Positions 24,782-37,430 of a stretch of DNA of 64,000 nt are shown piece by piece. The stretch is from the NCBI RefSeq assembly GCF_029784135.1, contig NC_073745.1, positions 112,954,716 through 113,018,715 of the forward strand. The letters run 5' to 3'. The position numbers and the translations under genes are program-made. Source of the stretch: Toxorhynchites rutilus septentrionalis (Eukaryota > Arthropoda > Insecta > Diptera > Culicidae). The notes beneath the pieces are model-generated. The model searched no databases and was not told where the DNA came from. It worked only from the letters and a program-made list of their open reading frames with translations. Positions within the stretch are counted from its first letter, which is position 1. Every line of letters starts with the position of its first letter.

Positions 24782-27700
24782 TATTATTAGTTCACAAGAT
24801 TTTTTCTTGAAATTATATCCAATATTTTTTAATAACGTTATAGAATCGAATAAATGTGTATCTTACATATTTGTTATTGATTTTTTTTTCGGAAATCGGC
24901 ATGATAACTCCAAACAACTGAATATTTCCCAAGATTTATGAAGTGGAACAAAGAAGATCGTTGGTAGATGAATCACGGAGACTTATTATTAAGCTCAGAC
25001 GAGGAAATATTTTGCAATAGTAAACTGTAAACTATAGGGGATGTTCTAATGTAGAGGCACGAATTTCGGACGTTTTTTCGAGCTCCGAAAAAATAAAACA
25101 AAGTATTTTTATACTATCCATTATGTCATTATTTGTTTGTCTATCTTTTAACAATAAAACAAAAATTGAACGGAATTATTCATAATTGGAACAGTTACAA
25201 GCTAATAAAGTGAGAAGGTTAAAAAAAAAAGTTGTGTCATGGCGTTCACAATTCTGACCCTTCTGGTTATCAGAAGCAAACAAATCGAACAGATTCTTAA
25301 TACGTATAGATACCGCTATCGTATGCGCCTCGGACAAGTCAACTACATTTTTTTTAAATGGCGAACACTTGAAGAAAAAAAACTGTTTTAAACGTGCTTT
25401 TCTACGTTTCCCGATTTCTTAAAAATAGTATAACTCAAAAAAATTTTTTTTTTATTTGTTCATGCGATAGAGAGATGCATACTGATTGTATTCACATAAA
25501 TTCGACTTAAATCGGTTCAGTAGAATCTGAGGTATCGTTTACGCCAGTTTGAAAAAACTAGTTTCGCGAATACGCGTTTGGAGCTTATTTGTTAAAGCCG
25601 TACTATATTAGATACCGCATCACTAAAATGGTTATCACTCGGTTAATAATAGGATTTTCGATTGAATAACTCACCACGAAAATTATTTCCCCCAAGAGAA
25701 GGAAAGAGCAACTTCTTTTGTGAGACCTGGAATAACTTAAATCTGGCATTAAAATACAAACAAAGGATAAGCAAAAAGAGCGAGTCAGGCAAAATTTTTC
25801 AGTTTTCATATTACTGTTATCACGACAGCTCGAAATTTTTAATCAATTATTAAGTAGTCGAAAAAGAAACCAAGAGCTGACATAGATTTCAACAATTTGC
25901 AATTCAATGATTGCGGAAAATTTGTTAAAATTCTCACTCTCTTCAAACACTTTAATACAAATACTACCTTCAGTATCACTTGTTCCCACATCCATCATAC
26001 CCATAATCAGCATTTCAAATCAATCTGAAGATTGTACTCAGCCTGAAGTTCGTTCCGCTGATTGCTGGGGCGTCTGCTATCGGATTTGCATATCGACTAT
26101 CCAAACAGCGCCCCATTATCAAAGAGCAAATTTAATTAAACCGGCTGTCAAAATACCTGTGCTGTTTGTTGAACAACACACGCAAACATTTGTTAGAGAA
26201 GCGTGTAACAACTGTACACAGCATCCCGTTCCGCCAGCCGGTATGCAGCCGGTATGTAGCAATCCAGTTACTCTGCATCTCTGCATCATCGCCTCACGTT
26301 TGGGGCCATGTGGATTGTTTCTCGCACGGGATCACTTTCGATGAGTCCTACACATATGAGTTTCTGTGCAGCAGCACAGCTGAACTATGGTGGTACGAAC
26401 TTTCCTTATGTTTGTGTATGCACTTGTTAGAATTAAGTGAGGTAAGGTTTGTTCGGGTGGGATTTCGCTCCTGTTTACTTTTATCGGTGATGCGGAATGT
26501 ATTGCAGCTTGAATATTTGAGGCAGGCAGCGTTTAATTGAAAGGGAAATTGTAAACAGCAAAATCGATTGGATACTGGATATTGCCATTAGTTTAATTAG
26601 TTGAAATTCTCCAGGTGGCGATAGAGACAAAATGTATTTGCTATGGGAAGAAGCTTACGGTGTTTTTCCAATAAACAGTTTCAACTACGAATACTGACTA
26701 TCATTGTTGCACTCATTCTATAAGTGACGGTCTTTGATTCGTATTATCCAATTTGGTAGTTACTTTTCTAAGAAGTTGATATGTTTACGTCTATCATAAT
26801 TGCTGTGAAAAATGTTTGAATTGGAAGAGACAATCAAAGAAGAGAAAATACTAGACTTGACAAATCGCAAATGAATCTTTCGATTGGTTCAAATCGCACC
26901 TAGATACGTTTTATTACAGTCTCCAGCAAAGAGGAATCATATCTACTATTACTATTGGGAGTAAAATTAACCTTTTTTTTTTAAATATAAATGATTCAGT
27001 GAAGTAAAGACAGTGAGCAAACCAACCTTGTTTCGACTGGCAGGAAATTCAGTTTCTCACTTTATAGAAAATGTTCAAACCAATGAAATGTTGTGAACTG
27101 AATCACGCTTCCGGTGTTGAGGTAATTTCCCGTAGTGAGCTTCATTCGCACGGGTCTCCGAAACGTGTGAAAATCATCCACTCTTATATCTCCGGGGCAC
27201 TGATGAGATTGGCAGGGCAAATCGTGCGATAGACAGGAACATACACACAGGGACCGAAGGCATCATGACACTGCTCGTAACAGATAAATGAGTGTATGAT
27301 TTGAAATTCGATGTTGGTAGCAAAATTCAATTAGGTAGCGCACAGGAACAGATATTTACATCGGTTGGGGAATCGAAACTAGTAATGACATTATCAGTTA
27401 AATGTTTCCTGGTAGAAAGCGAACATGAGAGAACTACCTCTATCAGGAAATATTTCGACAGTGATCTGATAATTAACTACGAATATGATTCAAAGCTTTA
27501 ACGTTTTCTAACGATTCTTTCACCCGCAAAACCAAAACAAAACGACAATGCATAAACTTCAGAGCAACATCCCATCCAGCAGATATTTTCACCATCCCCC
27601 AAAATGATGAACTCAGCAACTGCGCCAAATCACACTCAATAACTCCAACATCAAACAAATCAGAAACTCATTCAACCGAGATTTGCAACAAATTGCAATT

Positions 27701-28255
27701 TAATCTCTTTGCACAGCGAGCACATTTTGCTGGCTCCAGTGATCCAGTCGGAAGCTCAAAAAACACGTTCGATTCGAGAATCTAGCTTTTCATTTTTGCA
27801 AGTTGCAACCGGTGCTGAATTATTCACAGTCTCCAGCACCTTTTTTTTCTCTGTTATCTCGATTCTACTCTATGACCTGGTTCAAACGATGGCTTTTCAA
27901 CCCGAGTACAGCAGTTGGAGAAGTGCATCCGGCTGTGAGGTGGAAATCAATTGATTCCATCACTGCTGATATTGCTAATTGCTGATACCCTTCCAGCAAA
28001 CCGAGGGGAGCGTAACGCAACGATGGAAATGACCGGCACAAGAAAGAACAAACTCAGCAACGCAATCATTTTTTTTGGTAAGGTGAAAGTGTAAAGGGCC
28101 AGAGATTGTTTGTACCGATGTTAACAAATTTACACAAAACATCAATAACAAAACCGCTCCTTCAGAAATACTGATACGGTTATTTTTCTTGGTTGGTTTA
28201 AAATTTTCTATTCAAAATACTATTCATTGGAAGCCACACATTTTTCTCATCTTCC
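24782..28255. other. Spacer, nothing recognised
   Basis: About 3.5 kb without a family motif. The 145- and 124-codon frames at 25907-26540 have many Cys and His residues but no recognisable pattern, and they overlap each other. Confidence 0.35.
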
Positions 28256-28753
28256 AGGCAATATATAAATGCCTCGTCGAAAAAAATTGTAACGCCTACA
28301 AGAAAGCCAACAGCAGCTCTGCGAATAGGGACTAAGTCATCAGCACCCACTGCCAAGACTATCGCAACTGTACCCAAGCCTGCTGACAAATTCTGGATTT
28401 ATCTTTCACGGATTGACCCGCAAGTCTCTGAAGAGGACGTTGCCATGTTGGTTCAGGACTGCTTAGTATGCTCAGATACCGTCGTTGCTAAGAAGCTAGT
28501 GAAGAAGGAAACCGACCTGACAAAACTTCAGTTTGTGTCATTCAAAATTGGAATCAATCCGAACCTGAAGGACACGGCAATGGACCCTTCTACCTGGCCA
28601 GCTGGAATATTCTTCAGGGAGTTCGAGGATGTTCGCCGTTCCCAGGTTTTTCGGATGCCGAGCACGACAAAACTGCCTCGTCTAGACCCGTTCACTCCAT
28701 CCGATGCTCGCACACCTCAGTCTACACAACTGTCGAACACGGTAGCCCATTAA
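28256..28753 (+). pseudogene. ORF1 C-terminal part of the CR1/Jockey-type element
   Basis: An open frame from about 28256 to 28753 reads TPTRKPTAALRIG, then DKFWIYLSRIDPQVSEEDV, VKKETDLTKLQFVSFKIG and STWPAGIFFREFED. This pattern (a K.W.YL....P...E..V segment, then LTFVSFKIG and P..WP.G..FREF) is the conserved C-terminal domain of ORF1 in many insect CR1-type elements. The N-terminal part, often with a PHD-like finger, is missing. It overlaps the beginning of the ORF2 frame. Confidence 0.7.
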
Positions 28754-29680
28754 CAGCTCTACCACCAGAGGATATTGAGGGCCATCGGGCCCTCATTCCA
28801 GATAACTCATCACCTTCAGTTGATCCTGTATTCGTCATATACTACCAAAATGTGAGGGAATTACGTACGAAGACCACGGAGCTCCGATTGATGCTCTCGA
28901 CCTGTGACTACGACGCTCTAGTTCTCACTGAAACGTGGCTTCGTGCGGACATTTCAGATTGTGAGCTATCCTCTGAGTATCAGTTCTTTCGCTGCGACCG
29001 TAATCCAGTTACCAGCCAATTTTTCAGAGGAGGTGGTGTACTTATCGCGGTAAAATCCAACTACTCGTGTGCTGTAGTACCGCTTGAGGACTGTGGCCAT
29101 CTCGAGCAAGTGCGCATTAGTCTGCTGTACAGAACACTATACATCGCAGCTATCTATTTGCGCCCCCTCTCCAGTCCGGCTCTCTACACGTCTCATACCA
29201 ACGCGCTACAGACGATCATGGATGGATGTTCGAGTAAAGATGTAATCTTGGCACTAGGCGACTACAACCTCCCGCTTTTGAGTTGGGTCTTCGATGAGGA
29301 CATGAACGGTTATTTACCATCTAACGCATCTACGGAACAGGAACTGGCACTTACTGAACCGATGCTAAATTTGGGATTAACTCAAGTGAATTCGCTTCCA
29401 AATTCGAACGGCAGACTTCTCGACTTGGCGTTCATAAGTGAACCGGACATCGCGAATCTTCTAGAGCCTGCGGTCCCGTTATTGGCAGCCGATGAACATC
29501 ACAAGCCCTTTGTTTTAAACATGGACGCCCTCTACAGTCCGGCCAACTTCTCTGACTATGCGTCTCTTCCACCTGAATTGAATTTCAGGTTGTGTAACTC
29601 TGACTCGTTGAACAACATACTGTCCTCTACTGACTGGCTTCAACTGCTGGAAGGAGGCTCGTTCCCCTCAAACGACGTGT
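28741..29680 (+). pseudogene. ORF2 endonuclease part
   Basis: The frame is open from 28741 to a stop at 29680-29682. It reads FVIYYQNVRELRTKTTEL (consensus has GLR), LVLTETWLRADI with the metal-binding Glu, GGGVLIAVKS, LGDYNLP and finally ADEHHKPF in place of SDH. The AP-like endonuclease nicks the target DNA for target-primed reverse transcription. D to E replacement in the SDH motif (ADEHH) suggests decay. It connects to the reverse transcriptase by a frameshift near 29680. Confidence 0.85.
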
Positions 29681-29681
29681 A

Positions 29682-31622
29682 GTGAAACCAATTCCGACGC
29701 AACCTTGGTGGACCTCTGATTTACGCAACTTTCGGAACGTACTGCGGAAGGCACGCAAACGCTATTTGAGCACAAGATCAACAGAAGATAAAAATAGTCT
29801 CAGATTAACAGAAACAAATTACAACGCATTATTGAGGTCCAGGTACGGAGAATATATACAACGAACTCAAGCAAATCTTAAGCGAAACCCATCGGCATTT
29901 TGGAATTACGTGAAATCGCATCGCTCAGGCAATCGCATCCCGGATACAATGGAGTTCGATGGAATCACTGCCAGCTCTCCTGGCGATGTCGCTAATCTGT
30001 TTGCGAGCTTCTTCCAGACAGTGTACAATTCAACTTCACCGCCTCTGCACGGTGCAAGCTTCGATCGCATACAGGAGCACAATCTCAATATGCCAACGTT
30101 CAATTTCTCTCCGAATGAAGTCTTGAAAGCCTTGCGTGATCTAGATGCATCAAAAGGGCCTGGAGTCGATGGCATTCCTCCATCTCTGCTGAAACACTGT
30201 GCTCACTCACTCACTTTTCCCGTCTCTTGCATATTCAATCGCTCGTTGAGGGAAAGAATTTTTCCCACCGTTTGGAAAAAGGCCTCAATAGTACCAATTC
30301 ACAAAGCGGGTAATCGGAATCACGTGAAGAACTACCGTGGAATATCACTTCTCTGCTGCTTCAGTAAAGTCTTCGAAAAGTTAGTGCACAACGCTTTGTA
30401 CAATGTGGTGCATCCACTCATATCGGAGTTCCAGCATGGTTTAGTCTAGCATCGGTCCACAACAACGAATCTGCTTTGCTACACAAATACATTGTTTCGT
30501 GAAGTCGAAGCTCGTCGGCAGGTCGACTCCATCTACGTCGATTTTTCAAAAGCTTTCGACACCGTGCCGCACATGTATGCATGTAAAAAATTCAGCGCTA
30601 TGGGATTTCCAAGTTGGGTGGTTGATTGGACCTTTTCCTACTTGACCGGCCGCCAATCCTTCGTGACGATCAATGCGGCTCACTCAGTAATCTTCTCAAC
30701 TACTTCAGGAGTTCCGCAAGGAAGCGTGCTAGGGCCAATGTTATTTGTTCTGTTCGTCAACGACCTGTGCCCCCGTATTTCATCATACAAACAAATGTTC
30801 GCTGATGACCTGAAAATGTATCGAGTAGTCAGGACAACGCTCGACTGCCTCGTACTCCAAAAAGACATTGACGAAACGTTATTGTGGTGCAACGTAAACG
30901 GCATGAGAGTAAACGTGAAAAAATGCAAGGTGATTTCATTCACCCGTAGGATCGCCGCCGTAAAACATCAGTACCACATTGGGTCTGTGCCACTGGAACG
31001 TGTTTATACAATATGCGATCTTGGAGTTACTATTGACTCCAAGTTGAGATTCAACGAACATGTTGCGCTTATCACTGCTAAGGCTTATACGGTACTTGGA
31101 TTCATACGACGATCTACCTGTCAGTTCACCGACATCTACGCCCAAAAAACTTTGTTTTGCGCTTTAGTCCGAAGCATCCTGGAATACGCTGCACCTGTGT
31201 GGGCACCTTACCACACATCGCTGATCATCAGAATCGAACGCATTCAGAAGTGTTTCATTCGATTTGCCTTGCGGAATCTCCCTTGGAACGACCCCTCTAA
31301 CCTGCCCGATTATTCCGCACGCTGTATGTTGATCGGTATGGAAACACTACGTGCGAGGCGCACTCACATTCTGCAACTGATGATCTTCGACCTACTGCGC
31401 AACAACATCGACTGTCCCCAACTCTGTTCCTTGTTCCTTTTCACGTTCCTTCACGGCAGTTAAGATTCACACAGCTCATCTCTGTACCTGTACACCGAAC
31501 CGGCTACGGCTTCAACAATCCATTGGACTCATGCCTACGTGCATTCAATGAAATCAGTGCTCACTTTGATTTTACGACTAGCAAACCTACTTTTAAAAAT
31601 AGTATTAAAAATATTAGATAGA
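29682..31622 (+). pseudogene. ORF2 reverse transcriptase part
   Basis: Frame 29682-30449, TAG at 30447-30449, the same frame 30490-31463, then a frameshift to a last segment ending near 31620 (RFTQLISVPVHRTGYGFNN, SAHFDFTTSK). Motifs: LDASKGPGVDGIPPSLLKHC, NYRGISLLCCFSKVFEKL, EFQHGLV-stop-HRSTTTNL, VDFSKAFDTVPH (first Asp), GVPQGSVLGPMLF, FADDLKMYR (catalytic Asp pair) and NGMRVNVKKCKVISF. The catalytic core would be intact but for the TAG. No RNase H follows. Confidence 0.9.
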
Positions 31623-31639
31623 GTAGTCTGTGCGAGTTT

Positions 31640-32092
31640 TATCGAAGACGAAACAACAAATAAATAATTTTTTAGCCAAAATTGAGCTATTTTCGCACAA
31701 GAATTGAAAAACTGCTTAGCGAGTGCTTCGTCGGTATAAACGAAACAGTAAACGGAAGACGACGTATCTGGTAAATAACCCGCACGCGATAATTGATCCC
31801 AATTGAGTAGCTCAATGATTTTACCAGGCCGTTTTTTTTCAGTTCGACGGGGCATTGTCATCATGAAAAACACTTTGGGTTGCCTTTTCTGATATTATGA
31901 CCATTTTTGGAGCAGATCGCGGTTCAATTCGGTCTACTGTTCTCAGTAACGTTCACTTTTAACAGTTTCACAGGTTTTAAATAGATCGTAGCAAATTACA
32001 CTTCGCTGGTTCCAGAAAACATTGTTTTTTTCCGAATCGATCTGGCTTGCGGTCAATGTGGTTGGGTTCAACATATGATCTTTTGCGATTTT
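31640..32092 (-). pseudogene. Mariner transposase relic, second lineage
   Basis: On the minus strand: YVEPNHIDRKPDRFGKK, a decayed stretch, VFHDDNAPSN (second Asp motif), a frameshift, then KIIELLNWDQLSRAGYLPD and DEALAKQFFNSCAKIAQF. The HDDNAPS form and the ALAKQFFNS segment differ from the 20.5-kb element, so this is another subfamily. It lies directly after the CR1-type element. Confidence 0.8.
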
Positions 32093-32399
32093 GAAATATA
32101 GAGCAATTCCACCCCGAATCAGCTGGCTGCTGACCAGACCCTCTCCGATTTTATTGAAACTTGGTACAGATGGTGGAAGCTACCCAAAATCACAATTTTA
32201 TTATCATATGAGCAATTTAAATTATGACTGATTATTCAAAAGGGCGTATTCAAAATTATTTATCTTTCTTTCAAAAAATCATTACAAAAACTCAAAATCC
32301 AATTGTCTGATCAAAAAATAATGTTTGACAAAGTTGTGGGAAAATTAATTAATTATTTAGGAAAAATTGTTTAAAAAATTGGAAAAATTGGAAAGGTTT

Positions 32400-32937
32400 T
32401 GAAATATATCTTTGTGTGATCGAGTTGAAAGAGGAAGTGACTTTCACAGTTATAACACAAGAAACGCGAATGAATTGAGAACACCAAATTTCTTGACATG
32501 TGCTTCACAAAATTCGTTGTATTTCAAAGGTATAAATGTGTTCAACTCGATGCCAAGACATATTAAACGTGCAACAACACTTACAGAATTTAAGAGGCAC
32601 TGTATTTCACACGTGAAAGCTGTGTTTCACTAACAGTTTTTAAATTTTATGACGAAGATTGTTACTGACGATGTTTTATACGAACAAATAATTTAATGTG
32701 GGATTTTTTTTGCAGTTTTTTTTAATATTTTCAATTAACCTGACGAAGTTTTTTTTGAACGGATTATATTATCTTAACTTAATTTATCATTATATTATCA
32801 AACTTAATTTTTTAAATTATTTTTTTTTTAATTTGTATTTATGTCCTCTCTATTATGTCCGTCATGATCTTGGTGATGATGGACTATTTTTATTTTTATT
32901 TTGTTGTTTTATATTATATTAGTTAAAAAAAATAAAA
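32400..32937 (+). mobile_element. 3' end of a second non-LTR retrotransposon
   Basis: A 5'-truncated insertion: about 73 codons to TAA 32631-32633, then an AT-rich tail ending in TTAAAAAAAATAAAAG at 32937. The peptide DFHSYNTRNANELRTP, NSLYFKGINVFNSMPRHIK and LTEFKRHCISHV is the conserved C-terminus of Jockey/CR1-like reverse transcriptases (YKG...F N.LP..IK....FK). The frame is uninterrupted. Confidence 0.8.
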
Positions 32938-33341
32938 GTCTACATAACTTTGAGCGTCGCACGCGTAGCACAGATATAAAGGATATTGAATTGAAAGTTT
33001 TCTAAGTGCCGGTCTAGAAATTTTTCGTTAAGGATTTTTTTTCGATTTCTCTGGATGAGGATATTCATAGTCAATCCAATACAAGGCTGGCGATTGGGCT
33101 TGTGTTCTGGTGGACCACACGGCTGCAAGGGTCTCGTCGGGACCGTATTGGCTCTGTTGCGGACATGACTGAGTATTGGCTTGTCATTTGACATTGCAAT
33201 TTTTTGAACTTATATCTGTAAATAAAATCAGTTCGTTGTGTTTTTTTGTTTGTCTAACTGATTTCAATGCTGAAAAAAATAACTAAATTATCTTTTAGAT
33301 AACTCGTCTTGCTCAAATCTCTGTAGGGGAAGGAGGCTGGA

Positions 33342-33363
33342 CCATCATCATCATCATCATCAT
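33342..33363. repeat. CAT trinucleotide microsatellite
   Basis: Seven CAT units in a row. Other low-complexity tracts: a GAGCTT hexamer run at 21978-22002, a G13 run at 1662-1674, a CA run near 39686, and a 21-bp tandem pair CCGGAATATGTTTCCCTAAAA at 33857-33898. Confidence 0.85.
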
Positions 33364-33465
33364 ATAATAGTTTTAATATTAAAGTAAATTTTCTTGTGAG
33401 ATGTTTAAACAGTTGTTTTTCCTAATTAACCATTAATCTTCCAACAACTTTGTCAATTTAATATT

Positions 33466-33720
33466 GGCGTTGGACTACGTCTAACCGGAGTATATGGGGG
33501 TGAAATGAAAATCTAAACACAGAACATGCAGGAAAAATGGAAAATGGAAAAGATTTCGAATGCTTATTATTCGAACATTTCTTAATAGATTGGAAAGATG
33601 TTTGCATCAATTGATAGGAAATATTTCTGCGCGTCTATCACAATTAATAAAATGTTATTTTTTATGAGATGAACAACTGAATAACTGTAAAATATCAAGC
33701 GTTATCTAAACGCCCTAACT
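33466..33720 (+). repeat. Second copy of the palindrome-headed repeat
   Basis: Begins with the variant palindrome GGCGTTGGACTACGTC (33466-33481) and shares GGGGGTGAAATGAAAATCTA, TTGCATCAATTGATAGGAAA and AACTGTAAAATATCAAGCGT with 48247-48488. No histone sequence follows this copy. Confidence 0.75.
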
Positions 33721-34244
33721 TCTAAGTTTTGAATGGCCCGATTCACGAATTCCCCAACACAGACCTCAAAATCAATGTGCTTGGGGGAATTCGCTTTCCC
33801 AATACATGAAAGTTGGAGGTATTTTTGTTCCCACCGAAATGTGTATTTCTAAGAAGCCGGAATATGTTTCCCTAAAACCGGAATATGTTTCCCTAAAACG
33901 TACGTCTAAACTGAGAAGCCTGGGAAAATCGTCATTTGAGATACTAGAGGTGAATGAACTTTTGCGGTTCGAGATCTACGTAAACACATGAGAGATGCAA
34001 TAATTTCAGAGGGAAATGTAAAATACAATGTTCGTTTGACAATTCTTCCGTTCACATATTTTGGTAGTCCTAGGCATCATATCAAACGTAAAAGGACGGG
34101 CATCAAATTTGTTGTAACGAAGAACTATGATCAATTCAATTCACATGGTAACTGTTTAAATGTTTTACTTACTAAGCAAATATATTGAATTCAATTGAAT
34201 CATTCAATCGATTATTTAATCAATACTATACATATGCTTACTAA

Positions 34245-34480
34245 GACAACGGTAGTCCCACGTCAACCTTGCGGTTATATCATCGATATACCCCACCCAT
34301 TTTTTTTTATCAGACATCTGAATTTTGAGGATTTTGGTCAGTCGTAATTTAAATTCATAAGATAATGCAAAATTTTTGGTAGCTTCCATCATATGTACCG
34401 AGTTTCAACAAAAGCGAAGAGAGTCACGTCAAAATTTGCTATTTTTCGGCTGACTCGGCGTGAAATTGCTCTTCTTCTCA
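34245..34480 (-). repeat. GAGCAATT...GATATAACCGCAAG repeat, most complete copy
   Basis: On the minus strand: GAGCAATTTCACGCCGAGTC, GGAAGCTACC, GGGTGGGGTATATCGATGAT then ATAACCGCAAGGTTGACGTG and GGACTACC. Partial copies lie at 171-300 and 32101-32240 (the GAGCAATTCCAC part) and at 36765-36850 and 55029-55095 (the ATAACCGCAAG part). Confidence 0.7.
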
Positions 34481-34797
34481 TTCTCGGTCACGATCCGATG
34501 CCAAAATAGCTTTCTTTCGTATCTGACAAAACAATTGCAAATGCTTTTACGGTTTCTTGTTGCTTGTCGATAAAATCATGTCAAATCCATCTTCCAAATT
34601 TCTCATAGCTTTTGAGCAACATTCAATTATTTCGCGAGTCTTTTTTTTAGTTTGACCATCATATTCGTCCAATAAAGTGTGCAATTGTGCAACTAATGTA
34701 GCTCAATTAACCAAACTTCAACGAATAGTATGATGAAATCAATCGTCAATATGATATACATCACAATTTATCGAAGAGGTGAGATAAGATTTCATCT

Positions 34798-34935
34798 TCA
34801 CTTCGATTGACATACAGATAAATAGCAGTAAATGATTCTGAAGTACTTCTTTGCACTTCTGACTGTTCCTTCGTGCTTTAGATAGCTTAGCATCAATCTA
34901 AAGCAGGCCTTTTTGAGAAAATTCTCCTCAAACCA
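34798..34935 (-). mobile_element. Tc1-like fragment in head-to-head orientation with copy 2
   Basis: On the minus strand GAGGAGAATTTTCTCAAAAAGG and ACAGTCAGAAGTGCAAAGAAG then TACTTCAGAATCATTTACTGC match 35118-35225 on the plus strand (GAGGAAAATATTTTCAAAACGG, TACTTCAGAATCATTTACTGC). The two lie about 180 bases apart, facing away from each other. Confidence 0.75.
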
Positions 34936-35114
34936 TAAAAATCTCATCTCCAAAGCTGCGGATCTGTGGGAGCTAATGCCAGGGGGTTTCACTACTTCAG
35001 AAGAACTACTCTGATTAAAATAAATCCAACTTGAATATAATTTCTTCATACTGGAAGGACTTACGCAACGTTTCATGTAATTTTTCAACTCGTAACTTTG
35101 CAGGCGGCAGTTTG

Positions 35115-35811
35115 ATGGTTTGAGGAAAATATTTTCAAAACGGCCTGATCCGGATAGCTTTTCATCAACACTAATGTACAGTCAGGAGTGTCATGACGTA
35201 CTTCAGAATCATTTACTGCTGTTTTTGCATCAAGAACACAGTGATGATTGGGTAATTTGGCATCATTTCAAAACATCCGGAGAGTCAAGGCATGGTTTAT
35301 TGAATAGGGGCTTCAGATGCTGGAATGGTCAGCTTGTTTACCGGATCAAAACTCTATCAAGAATTTATGAGGAGTGATCGTACGAATAGTAGATGCAGCT
35401 TACAAGCAGTATGATGTGATTTGAAGAGCTTAGACGAGCGTATCCTCTGCGTAGAACGAGATACACACTAGAACATGGCGCAGCTTGGTCAAAACCACCC
35501 CGAATGGGTTATCTGTACTGATTGAGAACTAAAGATGAGCTACGAATCAGAAACTTATTGTAATTCATGGGAAATTGACGTCAATTTTGTAAAGGAGTGA
35601 GAGTTTTTCCATCTGGTTCTATAGTTATGAAACACTGAAATTTTAGTTTTTCGAATGTTCCGCGCCTGAACACAACAATAAAATTCAAATGGCCAGTCTT
35701 TTAAATGAAGATAGTTGTTATATCCTACACTATAACTTCAATTCAACCGACTTCTTACATATCTCTGGAAACTCAAAAAAAAGAGTGGTTCTATAGTTGT
35801 GAAACGCAGTG
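35115..35811 (+). mobile_element. Tc1-like transposon relic, copy 2
   Basis: Starts with GGSLMV-G in the transposase, then KYFQNGLI, ECHDVLQNHLLLFLHQEH, DDWVIWHHF and RCWNGQLVYRIKTLSRIYEE, which is a decayed form of the Tc1 catalytic region and its SPDLNPIENLW motif. It ends with TTCTATAGTTGTGAAACGCA up to 35811, followed by TA. Same family as 14709-15390. Confidence 0.8.
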
Positions 35812-36764
35812 TAGTATGTATGAAATAAGCTTGGAGTCTCAATTTAAGTTTTGTAAAATGTAGTAAGAAACACATAACGTTCCGCATAATGAGGCTTGGT
35901 TTAATTGGAGTGGCATATTTATCCAGGGTCCAAGCCATAAAAGGATCCTCTTCAAGAGCAGAATGTGATGCGGTACATCAGCTTTAGTAAACAGAACATT
36001 GTAAGTTGTTATTCACATATGACCACTTTGTCCCCAAACATTAATATAATTTGTTTGCTAATTAATCTCTGTGATTAAACAAAATATCTGTTCACCTCTC
36101 GTAGAATATGTGAACAGTCGTCCAAACTGATGATTTGTCCAATATATCAGATTGAATCAACTAAATTTCACGAGAAATTCCTTAGATACCATGTGGACAG
36201 AACTACGACCGAATGGATATCGAGAGAGTTATTTCTGTTTTTATTTATATTTTGACATGCGATAGCTCTACTGAAGTACAGGGTGGCTCAAAAAACATTA
36301 AATTCATCAAACATAAGGTGACTATCATTACGGCATCTATAGTTAATAGTTATACTATTGACTTGAGTTAAACAAGCAGGTGACCACTTTACCCCCATGA
36401 CCAATTTGCCCCCACTACCCCTACATGTTCTAGCGGGGTGATGTTAAACTCGTCATCGGTAACATGAAGATCTCCAGACCAACGAACAGCGAACCAAATC
36501 GACCACGCGCTTACTGACGGCAGATTTTTCACCGACATTGTGAACGTGCGCATCTAACGCAGTACGTATATTGGACCACAACCTAGTATCAGTTACCATG
36601 CGCTTAAAGCTGTTGGCAGCCGATCGCCAGTGCCAAAACAAAATTGAATTTCGCGTGTTAGGCAATAGAACCACCGACAACAGTATCCCACTTGTGACAA
36701 AATTTGCTCTTATGTAGACCGCAAAGTGTTACTAGCAACGCCGATCCAGTGAGAAATAAACTAC

Positions 36765-37060
36765 AGGTGGTTTATATCTATGATATAACCGCAAGATTGA
36801 CGTAGGACTAACGTTAGCTTAGTAATCATTTGTTATTGACTGAAACAATTTCCGAAACGAGATTTCTTTTCTGAAGGTTGTTGTCTAATTATATCATGCT
36901 CAAAGCATGACTTTATCATGTTCTTTCATAACATTGAGTACGTTAGTAATGTCAAAAATTTTGCAATGAATGAACTCAACTTAAAAGTAATTGTTCTCAA
37001 AGTCATACGCCAAGTTTTCGTCCGTGCCTCTAGGCTCAGACCTTTCTACTTTAAAAAAAA
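36765..37060 (+). repeat. Repeat ending GTGCCTCTAGGCTCAGACC
   Basis: Starts GGTTTATATCTATGATATAA and CCGCAAGATTGACGTAGGAC and ends CGTCCGTGCCTCTAGGCTCA. Partial copies at 1265-1405 (GTTGTTGTCTAATCATGCTC to CTCTAGGCTCAGACCC) and 47033-47085 (inverted). Confidence 0.65.
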
Positions 37061-37269
37061 AATCGTAACTCCAAATCAAGATGTCTGATCTAAATATTAT
37101 GTACGACAACTTTTCCGGAAGATTATTGAGAACTATTTAGGAAAAATGAAATGTTAAATACACTGTTAAAAATCTTACTTAAAAATTTAATTTAATGTTA
37201 AACGCTTTTATATTCCAAAAAACTTCCCCTTCGGAAGCCATTTTCGGCTGATTTGGTTCTATAGCGGCT

Positions 37270-37430
37270 TTAACCCCTAATTTATGATTTAATTCGGTCA
37301 CTCATCGAGTGATTACACTACTCTGCTGAGCGGCCTAGCGAAAATCTCGGAGATAGTTTAAACCCCGCTCGATGGGAAGTCCTAGCGAAAATCGCGGGGA
37401 TAGTTTAGACCCCGCCCGATGGGAATTTAT
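37270..37430. mobile_element. TTAA-flanked MITE, decayed copy 3
   Basis: TTAACCCCTAATTTATGATT then GTGATTACACTACTCTGCTG and AGCGGCCTAGCG resemble the inside of the other copies (CACTAGCCTGCTGAGCGTTC). The right half contains a duplicated AGCGAAAATCKCGGRGATAG stretch. The right end is degraded. Confidence 0.5.

Larger units (their letters stand above)
28256..31622 (+). mobile_element. CR1/Jockey-type non-LTR retrotransposon, decayed
   Basis: Contains the C-terminal part of ORF1, then ORF2 endonuclease and reverse transcriptase without RNase H. The YYQNVR start of the endonuclease and the reverse-transcriptase motifs fit the CR1 clade of insects. Its 5' part is missing (starts near 28256) and there are several frameshifts and stops. 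The end of ORF2 at about 31622 is followed directly by a mariner relic. Confidence 0.82.

Noticed and set aside
25907..26540. Cys/His-rich overlapping frames as a zinc-finger gene
   Set aside because: Spacing of Cys and His does not fit a known finger, and the two overlapping frames compete.
31535..31873. 112-codon minus-strand frame as a gene
   Set aside because: It is a frameshifted mariner transposase segment, not a host gene.
33340..33365. Short direct-repeat run as a CRISPR-like array
   Set aside because: It is a plain CAT microsatellite without spacers.
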